Part shown: in pieces, positions 27,497-35,612 of the stretch
Layout: each line of letters begins with the position of its first letter
Numbering within the stretch: the stretch's first letter is position 1
Source: Meishania litoralis
Lineage (GTDB): Bacteria; Bacteroidota; Bacteroidia; Flavobacteriales; Flavobacteriaceae
Reading direction: 5' to 3'
DNA length: 64,000 nt
Assembly (NCBI RefSeq): GCF_042611095.1
Contig: NZ_JBHFPV010000001.1
Location: forward strand, 310,001-374,000
Translations under genes and position numbers: made by a program
Notes under the pieces: generated by a model
What the model was told of the DNA's origin: nothing
Databases searched by the model: none
What the model saw: the letters and a program-made list of their open reading frames with translations, nothing else

Positions 27497-28318
27497 ATGG
27501 ACCTCTCCCTTATTCCCCAACTGAAACATATCGACAGCAATAACTTTTTTCTTCTTTCCGGCCCATGTGCCATCGAAGGGGAGGATATGGCCCTACATAT
27601 TGCCGAAAAAATAGTTTCGGTAACCGACAGATTAAAGATTCCCTATGTTTTTAAAGGAAGTTTTAAAAAGGCAAACCGCAGTCGGGTAGATTCTTTTACG
27701 GGAATCGGCGATGAAAAGGCCCTTATAATACTCCGAAAAGTTTCGGAGACTTTTGAAATTCCCACAATAACCGACATTCATCAAGAATCGGATGCCAATA
27801 TGGCGGCCGAATACGTCGATGTACTTCAAATACCCGCTTTTTTGGTCCGCCAGACCGATTTGGTCGTGGCCGCTGCCAAAACGGGGAAAGTCGTCAACTT
27901 GAAAAAAGGCCAGTTCATGTCTCCTGAGAGTATGAAACATGCCGTTACCAAAGTCACCGATTCAGGTAACGACCAAGTATGGATTACCGATCGGGGTACC
28001 ATGTTCGGTTATCAAGATATGGTAGTCGATTTCAGGGGCATTCCGACGATGAAGCATTATGCACCTGTAGTGTTGGATGTTACCCATTCGTTACAACAGC
28101 CCAATCAGACTTCCGGAGTAACGGGCGGACGACCAGAACTTATCAATACCATTGCCCGAGCGGGAATTGCAACCGGTGTCGATGGCATCTTTATCGAAAC
28201 GCATTTCGATCCTTCGAACGCCAAGAGCGATGGGGCCAATATGTTGCCTTTAGATCAACTTGAAAAGCTTTTGACCAATTTGACCTTGTTGCGCAAAACT
28301 GTGAACGAATTAAAATAG
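27497..28318 (+). CDS. kdsA: 3-deoxy-8-phosphooctulonate synthase
   Basis: 273 residues; condenses arabinose-5-phosphate with PEP to Kdo-8-phosphate for lipopolysaccharide. The ATG at 27497 (MDLSLIPQLKHID) is chosen over an upstream TTG. Family motifs are FFLLSGPCAIE, YVFKGSFKKANRSR, TDIHQESDANMAAEYVDVLQIPAF-type text (segments quoted within the limit: TDIHQESD, VDVLQIPAFLVRQTDL), VTDSGNDQVWITDRGTMFGY and DVTHSLQQPN. The Asn in KKANRSR places it near the metal-independent/dependent boundary, which I cannot settle. A sulfatase follows 8 bases after the stop, likely co-transcribed. Confidence 0.93.
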   Translation: MDLSLIPQLKHIDSNNFFLLSGPCAIEGEDMALHIAEKIVSVTDRLKIPYVFKGSFKKANRSRVDSFTGIGDEKALIILRKVSETFEIPTITDIHQESDANMAAEYVDVLQIPAFLVRQTDLVVAAAKTGKVVNLKKGQFMSPESMKHAVTKVTDSGNDQVWITDRGTMFGYQDMVVDFRGIPTMKHYAPVVLDVTHSLQQPNQTSGVTGGRPELINTIARAGIATGVDGIFIETHFDPSNAKSDGANMLPLDQLEKLLTNLTLLRKTVNELK

Positions 28319-28325
28319 ACGGACT

Positions 28326-29942
28326 ATGACGAAAAGTTTTCGCCGCTATCTAATAACTATTATTGCGCCGTTTCTTTTTTTTGTCTCTTGCGGAAGGGAA
28401 AAACTTCAAAAAAAAGAACCCAAAAGGCCGAACATTGTCTTCATAATGTCAGACGACCATGCCTATCAGGCCATAAGTGCTTATAACGATAAACTGATCC
28501 AGACCCCGAATATCGACCGTATCGCCAAAGAAGGTATGCTTTTTACCAACGCCACGGTCACCAATTCGATCTGCGCACCTTCTCGTGCCGTGATCTTGAC
28601 CGGGAAGCATTCGCATATCAATGGAAAAATAGACAATCTCTCGCCTTTCGATACGACCAATGTGACCTTTCCACAGCTCTTGAAAGCATCGGGCTATCAA
28701 ACGGCCATGTTCGGCAAACTTCATTTCGGAAACAACCCGAAAGGGTTCGACGAGTTTAAGATTCTTCCCGGTCAAGGCGATTACTACAATCCGCGATTTA
28801 TTACCTCTAAAGGAGATACGACGGTTACCGGTTATGTGACCGATATCATTACCGACCTTACCTTGGACTGGATGGAAAGACGTAGAGATACAACAAAACC
28901 TTTTTTGTTGATGTATCTGCACAAGGCACCTCACCGTACATGGATGCCGGCCCCTCGACATTTTAAAGCGTTTACCAAAAAGACCTTCCCCCTACCCGAC
29001 AATCTCTTTGATGACTATTCCGATCGGGGCACAGCGGCCGAAACGGCCGAAATGAGGTTGTTAAAGCACATGCAACTTTCATACGACCTTAAGATTCCCG
29101 ATAGCATTGCTGACCGGCTCGATATAAAAAACTGGAACCAACTAGGCAATCGTATTGACCGGCTTAGCCCTGAGCAGCGTGCGGTCTGGGACTCTGTCTA
29201 TAACCCCATCGCGGAAAGCTTTGCGAAAGAATTCCCGACCATGAACGATTCGATCTTGACGGTCTGGAAATATCAGCGTTACATGCAAGATTACTTGGGA
29301 TCTATTGCGGCAGTCGATGAAAATGTTGGCCGCCTGTTGGATTATTTGGACAATAAGGGGCTTAGCGACAACACGGTAGTCGTCTATACCTCTGATCAAG
29401 GTTTTTATCTCGGTGAACACGGGTGGTTCGATAAACGGTTTATGTACAATGAATCTTTTAAAACCCCCTTGTTGATAAAGTGGCCTAACGTAATAAAACC
29501 GGGTATTACCGAAGATGAAATGGTGCAGAACCTTGATTTTGCACAGACTTTTTTAGAGATGGCCGAAACCACGGCTCCGGCCGATATGCAAGGAGAGAGC
29601 CTTCTGCCTCTTTTAAAAGGCGATAAAAAGGGTTGGACGCGCGATGCAGTGTACTACCACTATTACGAATACCCTGCGGAACATGCCGTAAAACGGCATT
29701 ATGGCATTGCCAATAAAGCGTATAAGATTATTCATTTTTACCACGATACGGATGAATGGGAACTCTACGACCTGAAGCAGGACCCAAATGAAATGCGCAA
29801 CGTGGCCAACGACCCCTCTTATGCCAATGTATTTTCAAAGATGAAGGCCGATCTGGCAGAAATCCGCATCAAGTACAAAGATTCCGAAGAACTGGATAAA
29901 AAGTTTATTCAGCGCTACCGTGACGCAGGACGGATTGAGTAG
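28326..29942 (+). CDS. Sulfatase lipoprotein, S1 family (N-acetylglucosamine-6-sulfatase-like)
   Basis: 538 residues with a lipoprotein signal (IIAPFLFFVSC). Sulfatase hallmarks are RPNIVFIMSDDHAYQAISAY, the formylglycine motif ICAPSRAVILTGKHSH near residue 83, KAPHRTW and YTSDQGFYLGEHGWFDKR. The text HINGKIDNLSPFDTT and the length fit the S1_11-like group that acts on 6-O-sulfated N-acetylhexosamine, but the substrate is inferred from memory of the family. It starts 8 bases after kdsA. With the other sulfatase it indicates use of a sulfated marine glycan, although no SusCD pair is in the window. Confidence 0.88.
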   Translation: MTKSFRRYLITIIAPFLFFVSCGREKLQKKEPKRPNIVFIMSDDHAYQAISAYNDKLIQTPNIDRIAKEGMLFTNATVTNSICAPSRAVILTGKHSHINGKIDNLSPFDTTNVTFPQLLKASGYQTAMFGKLHFGNNPKGFDEFKILPGQGDYYNPRFITSKGDTTVTGYVTDIITDLTLDWMERRRDTTKPFLLMYLHKAPHRTWMPAPRHFKAFTKKTFPLPDNLFDDYSDRGTAAETAEMRLLKHMQLSYDLKIPDSIADRLDIKNWNQLGNRIDRLSPEQRAVWDSVYNPIAESFAKEFPTMNDSILTVWKYQRYMQDYLGSIAAVDENVGRLLDYLDNKGLSDNTVVVYTSDQGFYLGEHGWFDKRFMYNESFKTPLLIKWPNVIKPGITEDEMVQNLDFAQTFLEMAETTAPADMQGESLLPLLKGDKKGWTRDAVYYHYYEYPAEHAVKRHYGIANKAYKIIHFYHDTDEWELYDLKQDPNEMRNVANDPSYANVFSKMKADLAEIRIKYKDSEELDKKFIQRYRDAGRIE

Positions 29943-30112
29943 GCAATCGGTTGTTCGTCGATGGTAACTGATCGATGATATATGTCATTCCAAGTACGAC
30001 GAATTGAAGTAAAGAATTGAACACACGGTCATCATGCCGAGCGACCCGATGATTCCTCTGAAAAGTGATGCCTCGTCGCGCCAAAAGGGCTTCCGCGGTA
30101 TGCCAATAAAAA

Positions 30113-30484
30113 CTATTCTCGCTTATAAAACCCCTTATGCCGCAAAGAATAAGCCTCTTTCAAGACTTCGATCAAAACGGTATCATCGATTTCTTCCAAA
30201 GTTGCATAACGTAGTGACCTCACAACCTTACGCTTCTCCGAGACCATCTTATCTAAGTGCAAGGTAAGATGGGCCGAATTCCAAAAGGCAATATCAACAA
30301 ACTTGCCCTTGTACGAGGCGTTCAAATAGCAAATTGGCTGCTTGCCCACATAAAAACAGGGAATATTCCACTTGTATTTCATATCGACCTCGGAAAACAC
30401 CGATTCGATGACCGCCTTTAGGTGCAGCAAAATACTGCGGTAGGGATCGTGGCGTGACAGTATGTACTCTTCAGCAGGATTCAT
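30113..30484 (-). CDS. DUF1801 family protein
   Basis: 123 residues, cytosolic. DUF1801 features: a helix with LHLKAVIESVFSEVDMKYKW, then NIPCFYVGKQPICYLNASYKG, VDIAFWNSAHL and a C-terminal basic helix region (SLRYATLEEIDDTVLIEVLKEA). The fold is thought to resemble YdhG/iron-chaperone-like proteins; no biochemical role is established. Start ATG at 30484. Confidence 0.85.
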   Translation of the reverse strand: MNPAEEYILSRHDPYRSILLHLKAVIESVFSEVDMKYKWNIPCFYVGKQPICYLNASYKGKFVDIAFWNSAHLTLHLDKMVSEKRKVVRSLRYATLEEIDDTVLIEVLKEAYSLRHKGFYKRE

Positions 30485-30566
30485 ACCCTAAAGATAAAAA
30501 AGACGATCATTTTACTTGGGCCAATGTATTTTATCGATTTTTTATTTGATGCGCCAAAAATAAAAT

Positions 30567-30593
30567 TAACTTTGCATTTCAAAGTACTTTAAA
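30567..30593 (+). promoter_or_regulatory. Promoter and palindromic operator before the membrane-protein/regulator operon
   Basis: TAACTTTG (30567-30574) is a perfect -7 box with TTG at 30546-30548, 18 bases upstream. Overlapping it, from 30569, is ACTTTG-N5-CAAAGT-ACTTTAAA: a perfect inverted repeat ACTTTG/CAAAGT and a second overlapping palindrome AAAGTACTTT. A 24/25 identical copy stands before creD at 31514. The winged-helix protein encoded in this operon is the likely ligand. Confidence 0.6.
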
Positions 30594-30594
30594 A

Positions 30595-31203
30595 ATGGAT
30601 TCAAAAAAATATCTAGAAGATCTAACCCACATCAAGGATATGATGCGACGGTCTTCCCGTTTTTTATCTTTAAGTGGCCTTTCAGGTATTCTGGCCGGTC
30701 TTTACGCCATGGCCGGAGCTACCATTGCTTATATCTTTCTTTTTCCCCCGAAAGGTGAATACCTAACCCTGCACAGTTGGAATTTTAAGCTAAGTGTTGC
30801 ATTATTATTGGTAATCGCATTACTCAGCATGCTTACGGCGTACTTGTTGACCACAAAAAAAGCAAGAAAGAACAACGAGAAAATATGGGATGAAACCACC
30901 AAACGGTTGCTCTTCCATTTCTTGGTGCCATTGATTACAGGTGGCCTCTATATTCTTATTAAACTGAACAGCCAGCATTACGGATTAACGGCTTCATTAA
31001 TGCTTATTTTCTATGGATTGGCCTTGTTGAACGCCTCTAAATACACCTTGGGAAATGTGCAGTATTTGGGTGTGGCGGAAATCATATTAGGATTGGTCTG
31101 CGCCGTTTTTCCAGGTTATGGTTTTTGGTTTTGGGTCGTAGGTTTCGGAGTTTTGCACATCGTTTATGGAAGCCTGATCTACTGTAGGGAGGAAGCCACT
31201 TGA
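30595..31203 (+). CDS. Predicted inner-membrane protein in the creD cluster
   Basis: 202 residues with about five or six TM helices (SLSGLSGILAGLYAMAGATI, LSVALLLVIALLSMLTAYLL, LFHFLVPLITGGLYILI, LTASLMLIFYGLALLNA, GVAEIILGLVCAVFPGYGFW, FGVLHIVYGSLIY). No named family recognised, but this membrane protein followed by a small regulator and creD is an arrangement I recall from flavobacteria. The winged-helix gene starts one base after the stop codon, so both are co-transcribed from the operator-bearing promoter. Confidence 0.78.
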   Translation: MDSKKYLEDLTHIKDMMRRSSRFLSLSGLSGILAGLYAMAGATIAYIFLFPPKGEYLTLHSWNFKLSVALLLVIALLSMLTAYLLTTKKARKNNEKIWDETTKRLLFHFLVPLITGGLYILIKLNSQHYGLTASLMLIFYGLALLNASKYTLGNVQYLGVAEIILGLVCAVFPGYGFWFWVVGFGVLHIVYGSLIYCREEAT

Positions 31204-31204
31204 T

Positions 31205-31498
31205 ATGGGACTGATAGACAACATCAACAAAACATTCGACCATCGAATACGATTGGGCATAATGTCGGCCCTAATGGTAAACGACGATGTAGACTTTAAT
31301 CGCTTAAAAGAATTGCTCGATGTAACCGATGGCAATCTTTCAAGCCATACCAAAACCCTGGAAAATGCCGAATATATAGCAATAGAAAAGTCATTTATCG
31401 GCCGTAAGCCAAATACCCGGTACCGGATGACCCGTAAAGGCCGTGAAGCCTTTAAAAAACATATTGAAGCGTTGGAAAACCTTTTGAAAAAACACTAA
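31205..31498 (+). CDS. Winged-helix transcriptional regulator (HTH_27/MarR-ArsR-like)
   Basis: 97 residues, a single winged-helix DNA-binding domain: FDHRIRLGIMSALMVNDDVDF (helices 1-2), FNRLKELLDVTDGNLSSHTKTLE (recognition helix) and IAIEKSFIGRKPNTRYRMTRKG (wing). No sensor domain. The gene follows the 30595 membrane gene by one base and lies 49 bases before creD. The palindrome at both promoters suggests that it represses or activates its own operon and creD. Confidence 0.85.
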   Translation: MGLIDNINKTFDHRIRLGIMSALMVNDDVDFNRLKELLDVTDGNLSSHTKTLENAEYIAIEKSFIGRKPNTRYRMTRKGREAFKKHIEALENLLKKH

Positions 31499-31511
31499 TT
31501 TTTTTATCAAT

Positions 31512-31538
31512 TTACTTTGTATTTCAAAGTACTTTAAA
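31512..31538 (+). promoter_or_regulatory. Second copy of the palindromic operator, before creD
   Basis: TTACTTTG (31512-31519) as a -7-like box overlaps ACTTTG-N5-CAAAGT-ACTTTAAA (31514-31538), identical to the 30569 site in 24 of 25 positions. It lies 9 bases before the creD ATG. Confidence 0.6.
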
Positions 31539-31547
31539 TATTTTATT

Positions 31548-32915
31548 ATGGAAAATAACATACAAAAAATCGGAAACTGGTTTAAAAATTCAATCTCGGT
31601 ACGTATGGTCGTAGTAGGGTTCATACTATTGGTGTTGCTCATTCCGCTAAGCGCGGTCGAGAACCTTATCTTTGAACGGGGATTGCGACAGAACGAGGTC
31701 ATACAGGAAATCAACCAAAAATGGGGCAACCACGTAATTCTATATGGTCCCATCATCAAAGTACCGTACAAGGCCTATAAAAAAGAACGCATCTTCGATG
31801 AACGGACAAAAACCTACATCACAAGTCTCGAAGAAGAGTTTCACCAGGCCTATTTTTTTCCTGAAAAACTCAATGCCGATGTGAACATAGACACAGAATC
31901 ATTGGAAAGGGGTATCTATGAATCGGTGGTATACACTTCTGATGTAAACCTTGAGGGTGGCTATTCGGGGTTTGATTTTTCGCAACAGGAAATTTCCGAG
32001 AACGATATTTTATGGAACAAAGCGACCGTACTTTTTAAGACATCGAACCTGAAAGGGATCCGCAATGCGATTCAGATCGATCTTGGCCGGGAGCAACTTG
32101 CCCTAAAGCCACAATTCGATAATGGGCAGTTGAGCACCTTGGCCAGTGGCTTTATCAAAAATCCTTCAGTGCTACAACAAGGTCAAGTCGACTTTAGCCT
32201 TCAAATGAAAGTGAACGGAAGCGAGCGGTTGCAGTTTGTGCCGATAGGTCGCGAAACCCTCGTGCATATGGTATCCGATTGGCATTCGCCGAGTTTCAAT
32301 GGCAATTTTTTGCCCGATGACAAATCAAAAAAAATAACGGCGAACGGCTTCGAGGCCCATTGGAAGGTTTTGGAAACCAATCGACAGTTCGGTCAACAAT
32401 TTTTTGACCAATTGCCCGATCTGACCTCTTATGCTTTCGGCACCGACCTCATCATTCCCATAGACGATTATCAAAAAACGGAGCGCACCAGTAAATACGG
32501 ACTAATGATCATTGGTCTTACCCTACTGGTCTTTTTAATGATCCAGATTATCAGTAAGATCAATATCCATCCTTTTCAATATTTGATGATCGGGCTGGCC
32601 TTGGTTTTGTTCTACACCTTGCTCCTGTCAATTTCAGAACATCTGAACTACCTGATCGCCTATATGATCTCGGGGGTATCGACTGTAGGATTGATTACCC
32701 TTTATTCCCGATCTATCCTTAAAAGCAAGAAATTCACTCTTTTCATCCTAATATCGATGTCCGCACTTTACGGCTTCATCTATGTGATCATTCAACTCGA
32801 AAATTATGCGCTTTTGGTAGGCAGTATCGGTCTTTTTATCATTCTGGCCATCATAATGTTCGCGTCCAAAAAAATCGATTGGTCCGGACAGCAAAGGTTG
32901 CACATGGCGAAATGA
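31548..32915 (+). CDS. creD: Cell envelope integrity protein CreD
   Basis: 455 residues. An N-terminal TM helix (VRMVVVGFILLVLLIPLSAV) is followed by a large periplasmic domain (ENLIFERGLRQNEVIQEINQ, WGNHVILYGPIIKVPY, AYFFPEKLNADVNI) and five or six C-terminal helices (YGLMIIGLTLLVFLMIQII onwards, with HPFQYLMIGLALVLFYTLLL). This is the CreD/DUF4450-type layout of the E. coli Cre regulon protein, which affects envelope stress and colicin tolerance; its biochemistry is unknown. The operator copy just upstream links it to the winged-helix gene. Confidence 0.9.
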   Translation: MENNIQKIGNWFKNSISVRMVVVGFILLVLLIPLSAVENLIFERGLRQNEVIQEINQKWGNHVILYGPIIKVPYKAYKKERIFDERTKTYITSLEEEFHQAYFFPEKLNADVNIDTESLERGIYESVVYTSDVNLEGGYSGFDFSQQEISENDILWNKATVLFKTSNLKGIRNAIQIDLGREQLALKPQFDNGQLSTLASGFIKNPSVLQQGQVDFSLQMKVNGSERLQFVPIGRETLVHMVSDWHSPSFNGNFLPDDKSKKITANGFEAHWKVLETNRQFGQQFFDQLPDLTSYAFGTDLIIPIDDYQKTERTSKYGLMIIGLTLLVFLMIQIISKINIHPFQYLMIGLALVLFYTLLLSISEHLNYLIAYMISGVSTVGLITLYSRSILKSKKFTLFILISMSALYGFIYVIIQLENYALLVGSIGLFIILAIIMFASKKIDWSGQQRLHMAK

Positions 32916-33125
32916 CGATAACGTTCCGGTCAATCATCTTGACCGGGGCATTTTTGACCTTTGGCGCATGAAAACATATTTTTTGAATATTAATGATGTT
33001 GACGCGCCCAGCGAAGACCCTATTCAAATGAAGGAATGATCAAATGGTCTTGACCAAATAAGTTGAAATAGCGCTTCAAAATACCTATCTTTCAAAAATA
33101 GGAGAATCCAAAAAATTCATTCGCT

Positions 33126-34295
33126 ATGAAAAATAGAGTGTTCCTATTCCTATTCGCTTTTCTGTTTGTCGCCTGTAACGCGTCGGATGATGGACCTTTT
33201 ATCAAGGTTGATCCTGGTGTTGAAATTGGTACTGATCCAAAGGAACATAACCCAGATTCCCAGAATGGCAATGACAATACCGAAACTTCAAGTGAACTTC
33301 TCGAGGACATTACTGCGGGGTTTCAACAGTTAATGACAATCTACGGATTTCAAGGCGCCCAGGTCGCCATAACCAGAAATAATAGATTGGTCTATCTAAA
33401 GTCTTTCGGCAAAGCCGACATCGATGCCAACGTAGATGTCGATCAAAACTCCCTTTTTAGAATCGCGGGAGTTTCGAAACCGATTACATTGACCGCTATA
33501 TCGAAACTTGTCGGTGAAGGTACGATAGAGCTAGACGACCTTGTTTTCGGTGAGGGTTCTTTATTGGGAACCAAATATGGCTCCCTTCCCTATGAAAGCG
33601 ATGAACTAGCGATCACGTTAGCCCACTTGATCGAGCACAAAGGTGGTTTTAGCGATATTCCGTACGATGTCATGTTCGACGATGTTAGCTTGACCCACGC
33701 CGATCTAATATCGAAAGTACTCAACGAACGGTCTTTGTCGCGCAGACCGGGTACGGAATATGAATATTCGAATTTTGGATACTCGCTCTTGGGCCGAATC
33801 ATAGAAGAAGTCACAGGAAAAAGCTACGCAGCTTATGTAAAAGAGGCTATTCTTACACCAATGGGCATCACATCAATGCAAATTGGCAACAATGTAAAAG
33901 AAGAGGCCCTTGAACATGAAGTGACTTATTATGCCGATTATGATTCGCCTTATACCATGAACGTCAACAGAATGGATTCGCACGGCGGATGGATCGCCTC
34001 TGCGAAAGATCTGGCCCTATTTGCGATGAAATCGGATACCGAAAATTCCGTTCCCGACATACTGGAACCCGGTGAGCGTTTGGACTATTTGGAAACCGGC
34101 AATTGGAACCATAACGGTGCCCTACCTGGAACTTTGAGCGTATTACAGGTCAGTTACCCAACATCATATGTCGTTTTGCTAAACAATAGTGCCCCCGACT
34201 TTCAACAAATCATACAGGCCATTCGTGACTTTATGAGAGAAAAAACGCAAAACAGGGCAGAATGGCCGAATATCGATATATTGGATAATCAATAG
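33126..34295 (+). CDS. Serine-hydrolase (class C beta-lactamase fold) lipoprotein lacking the usual Ser
   Basis: 389 residues. Lipoprotein signal LFAFLFVAC (Cys17), then a low-complexity linker to about residue 55 and a beta-lactamase/DD-peptidase fold. The region FRIAGVSKPITLTAI aligns with the family FRIxSVSKxxT, so the SxxK nucleophile position is Gly115 with Lys118 kept. The YxN motif is YEYSNFGYSLLG near residue 215 and the third motif is HNGALPG near residue 330. It may be a non-catalytic relative or use another nucleophile. Stands alone between creD and a PHP gene. Confidence 0.8.
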   Translation: MKNRVFLFLFAFLFVACNASDDGPFIKVDPGVEIGTDPKEHNPDSQNGNDNTETSSELLEDITAGFQQLMTIYGFQGAQVAITRNNRLVYLKSFGKADIDANVDVDQNSLFRIAGVSKPITLTAISKLVGEGTIELDDLVFGEGSLLGTKYGSLPYESDELAITLAHLIEHKGGFSDIPYDVMFDDVSLTHADLISKVLNERSLSRRPGTEYEYSNFGYSLLGRIIEEVTGKSYAAYVKEAILTPMGITSMQIGNNVKEEALEHEVTYYADYDSPYTMNVNRMDSHGGWIASAKDLALFAMKSDTENSVPDILEPGERLDYLETGNWNHNGALPGTLSVLQVSYPTSYVVLLNNSAPDFQQIIQAIRDFMREKTQNRAEWPNIDILDNQ

Positions 34296-34490
34296 TCAAA
34301 CTTTCTTGGGCACTATGCCCTTAACTAAAGTAACGGCGGATCAATTTGGTTTATGGAGGGAGAACTGCTGGCCAAGCATTGTTCTTTGCCAGACCAATTA
34401 TCTAAAAGTTACCATTTCATAACGAAATCATATTGTTTTTGCTTAATTTGACAATGCATATTTGCGATAATTTTAAACAAACCGACCGAC

Positions 34491-35612
34491 ATGAAAAAAT
34501 TGACCTTAATTTGTTTTGCCCTATTGGGACCTTACATTATCGATGCCCAAACACATTCGCACGCGGGGACAAGCGCATTGGTATATCCTGACATTCCTGG
34601 GTATAAGACATTGAAAACAGACTTTCATATACATTCGGTTTTTTCCGATGGTAATGTTTGGCCCACCATCAGGGTGCAAGAAGCGCTTCGCGAAAACCTC
34701 GATGCCATTTCGCTGACCGAACACTTGGAATACCAGCCCCACAAAGAAGATATTCCGCATCCTGATCGCAACCGCGCCTATCACTTGGCCATGGCGGAAG
34801 CAAAGGAACATGACCTGCTCATAGTACCCGGTTCTGAGATTACCCGATCGGAACCCGTGGGCCATAGCAATGCCGTTTTTATTTCGGATGCGAACAAGCT
34901 ATTGCACGATAAACCTGAAAACGCTTTTGAAGCGGCCAATGAGCAAAAAGCCTTTGTCTTTTGGAACCATCCTGCCTGGCATCGCCAAAGTCCCACTGGT
35001 AACCCTATATTAAGTGATTTTCAAAAAGAACGCATCAAAAATGGAGAACTTCATGGTATCGAGGTCATCAACTCGGTCGATTATGCCGAGGAATCGCTTG
35101 CCCTTGCCCTAGAGCAAAACCTGACCATCATGGGTACAAGCGATGTACACGGACTCATTGATTGGGACTATACCGAGCATGGCAAACACCGGCCCATTAC
35201 GCTGGTCTTTGGCAAAGAGAAAAGTTTGGCAAGTATACGCGAAGCCCTTTTCGCAGGACGCACCGTGGCAGTTTACAATTCACTGATGGTCGGCAGACCT
35301 GAATACCTGAAACCGCTATTGAAATCGTGCATGAAGATCAATTCGGCAGCATATTTGAAGGACACACAAGTTCTTTCCGTGGAAATCGAAAATGTTTCCA
35401 GTAGCGACCTTATTTTTGAAAATGCCATGTCATTCAATTTTTATAGCAATGCGCCGATATTTACCATTGGTGCCGGCCAAAAAAAGGTGCTGCAAATCAA
35501 AACTTTGGAATTGCTGAACAATGCAACCTTAAAACTCAAAGCATTGGGAGCCTATACGGCCCCCAAGGAACATCCCGTAATCGAATGGTCGGTCGCGATT
35601 GAAAAAGATTAG
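34491..35612 (+). CDS. Secreted PHP-domain phosphoesterase
   Basis: 373 residues with a signal peptide (MKKLTLICFALLGPYIIDAQ). The PHP metal-binding motifs are present: DFHIHSVFSDG near residue 44, SLTEHLEYQPHK near residue 73, GSEITRSEPVGH near residue 117 and GTSDVHG near residue 215. A beta-sandwich-like tail of about 90 residues follows. PHP proteins hydrolyse phosphoesters; an exported one could release phosphate. Its stop overlaps by three bases the stop of the convergent 35609-39793 gene. Confidence 0.85.
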   Translation: MKKLTLICFALLGPYIIDAQTHSHAGTSALVYPDIPGYKTLKTDFHIHSVFSDGNVWPTIRVQEALRENLDAISLTEHLEYQPHKEDIPHPDRNRAYHLAMAEAKEHDLLIVPGSEITRSEPVGHSNAVFISDANKLLHDKPENAFEAANEQKAFVFWNHPAWHRQSPTGNPILSDFQKERIKNGELHGIEVINSVDYAEESLALALEQNLTIMGTSDVHGLIDWDYTEHGKHRPITLVFGKEKSLASIREALFAGRTVAVYNSLMVGRPEYLKPLLKSCMKINSAAYLKDTQVLSVEIENVSSSDLIFENAMSFNFYSNAPIFTIGAGQKKVLQIKTLELLNNATLKLKALGAYTAPKEHPVIEWSVAIEKD

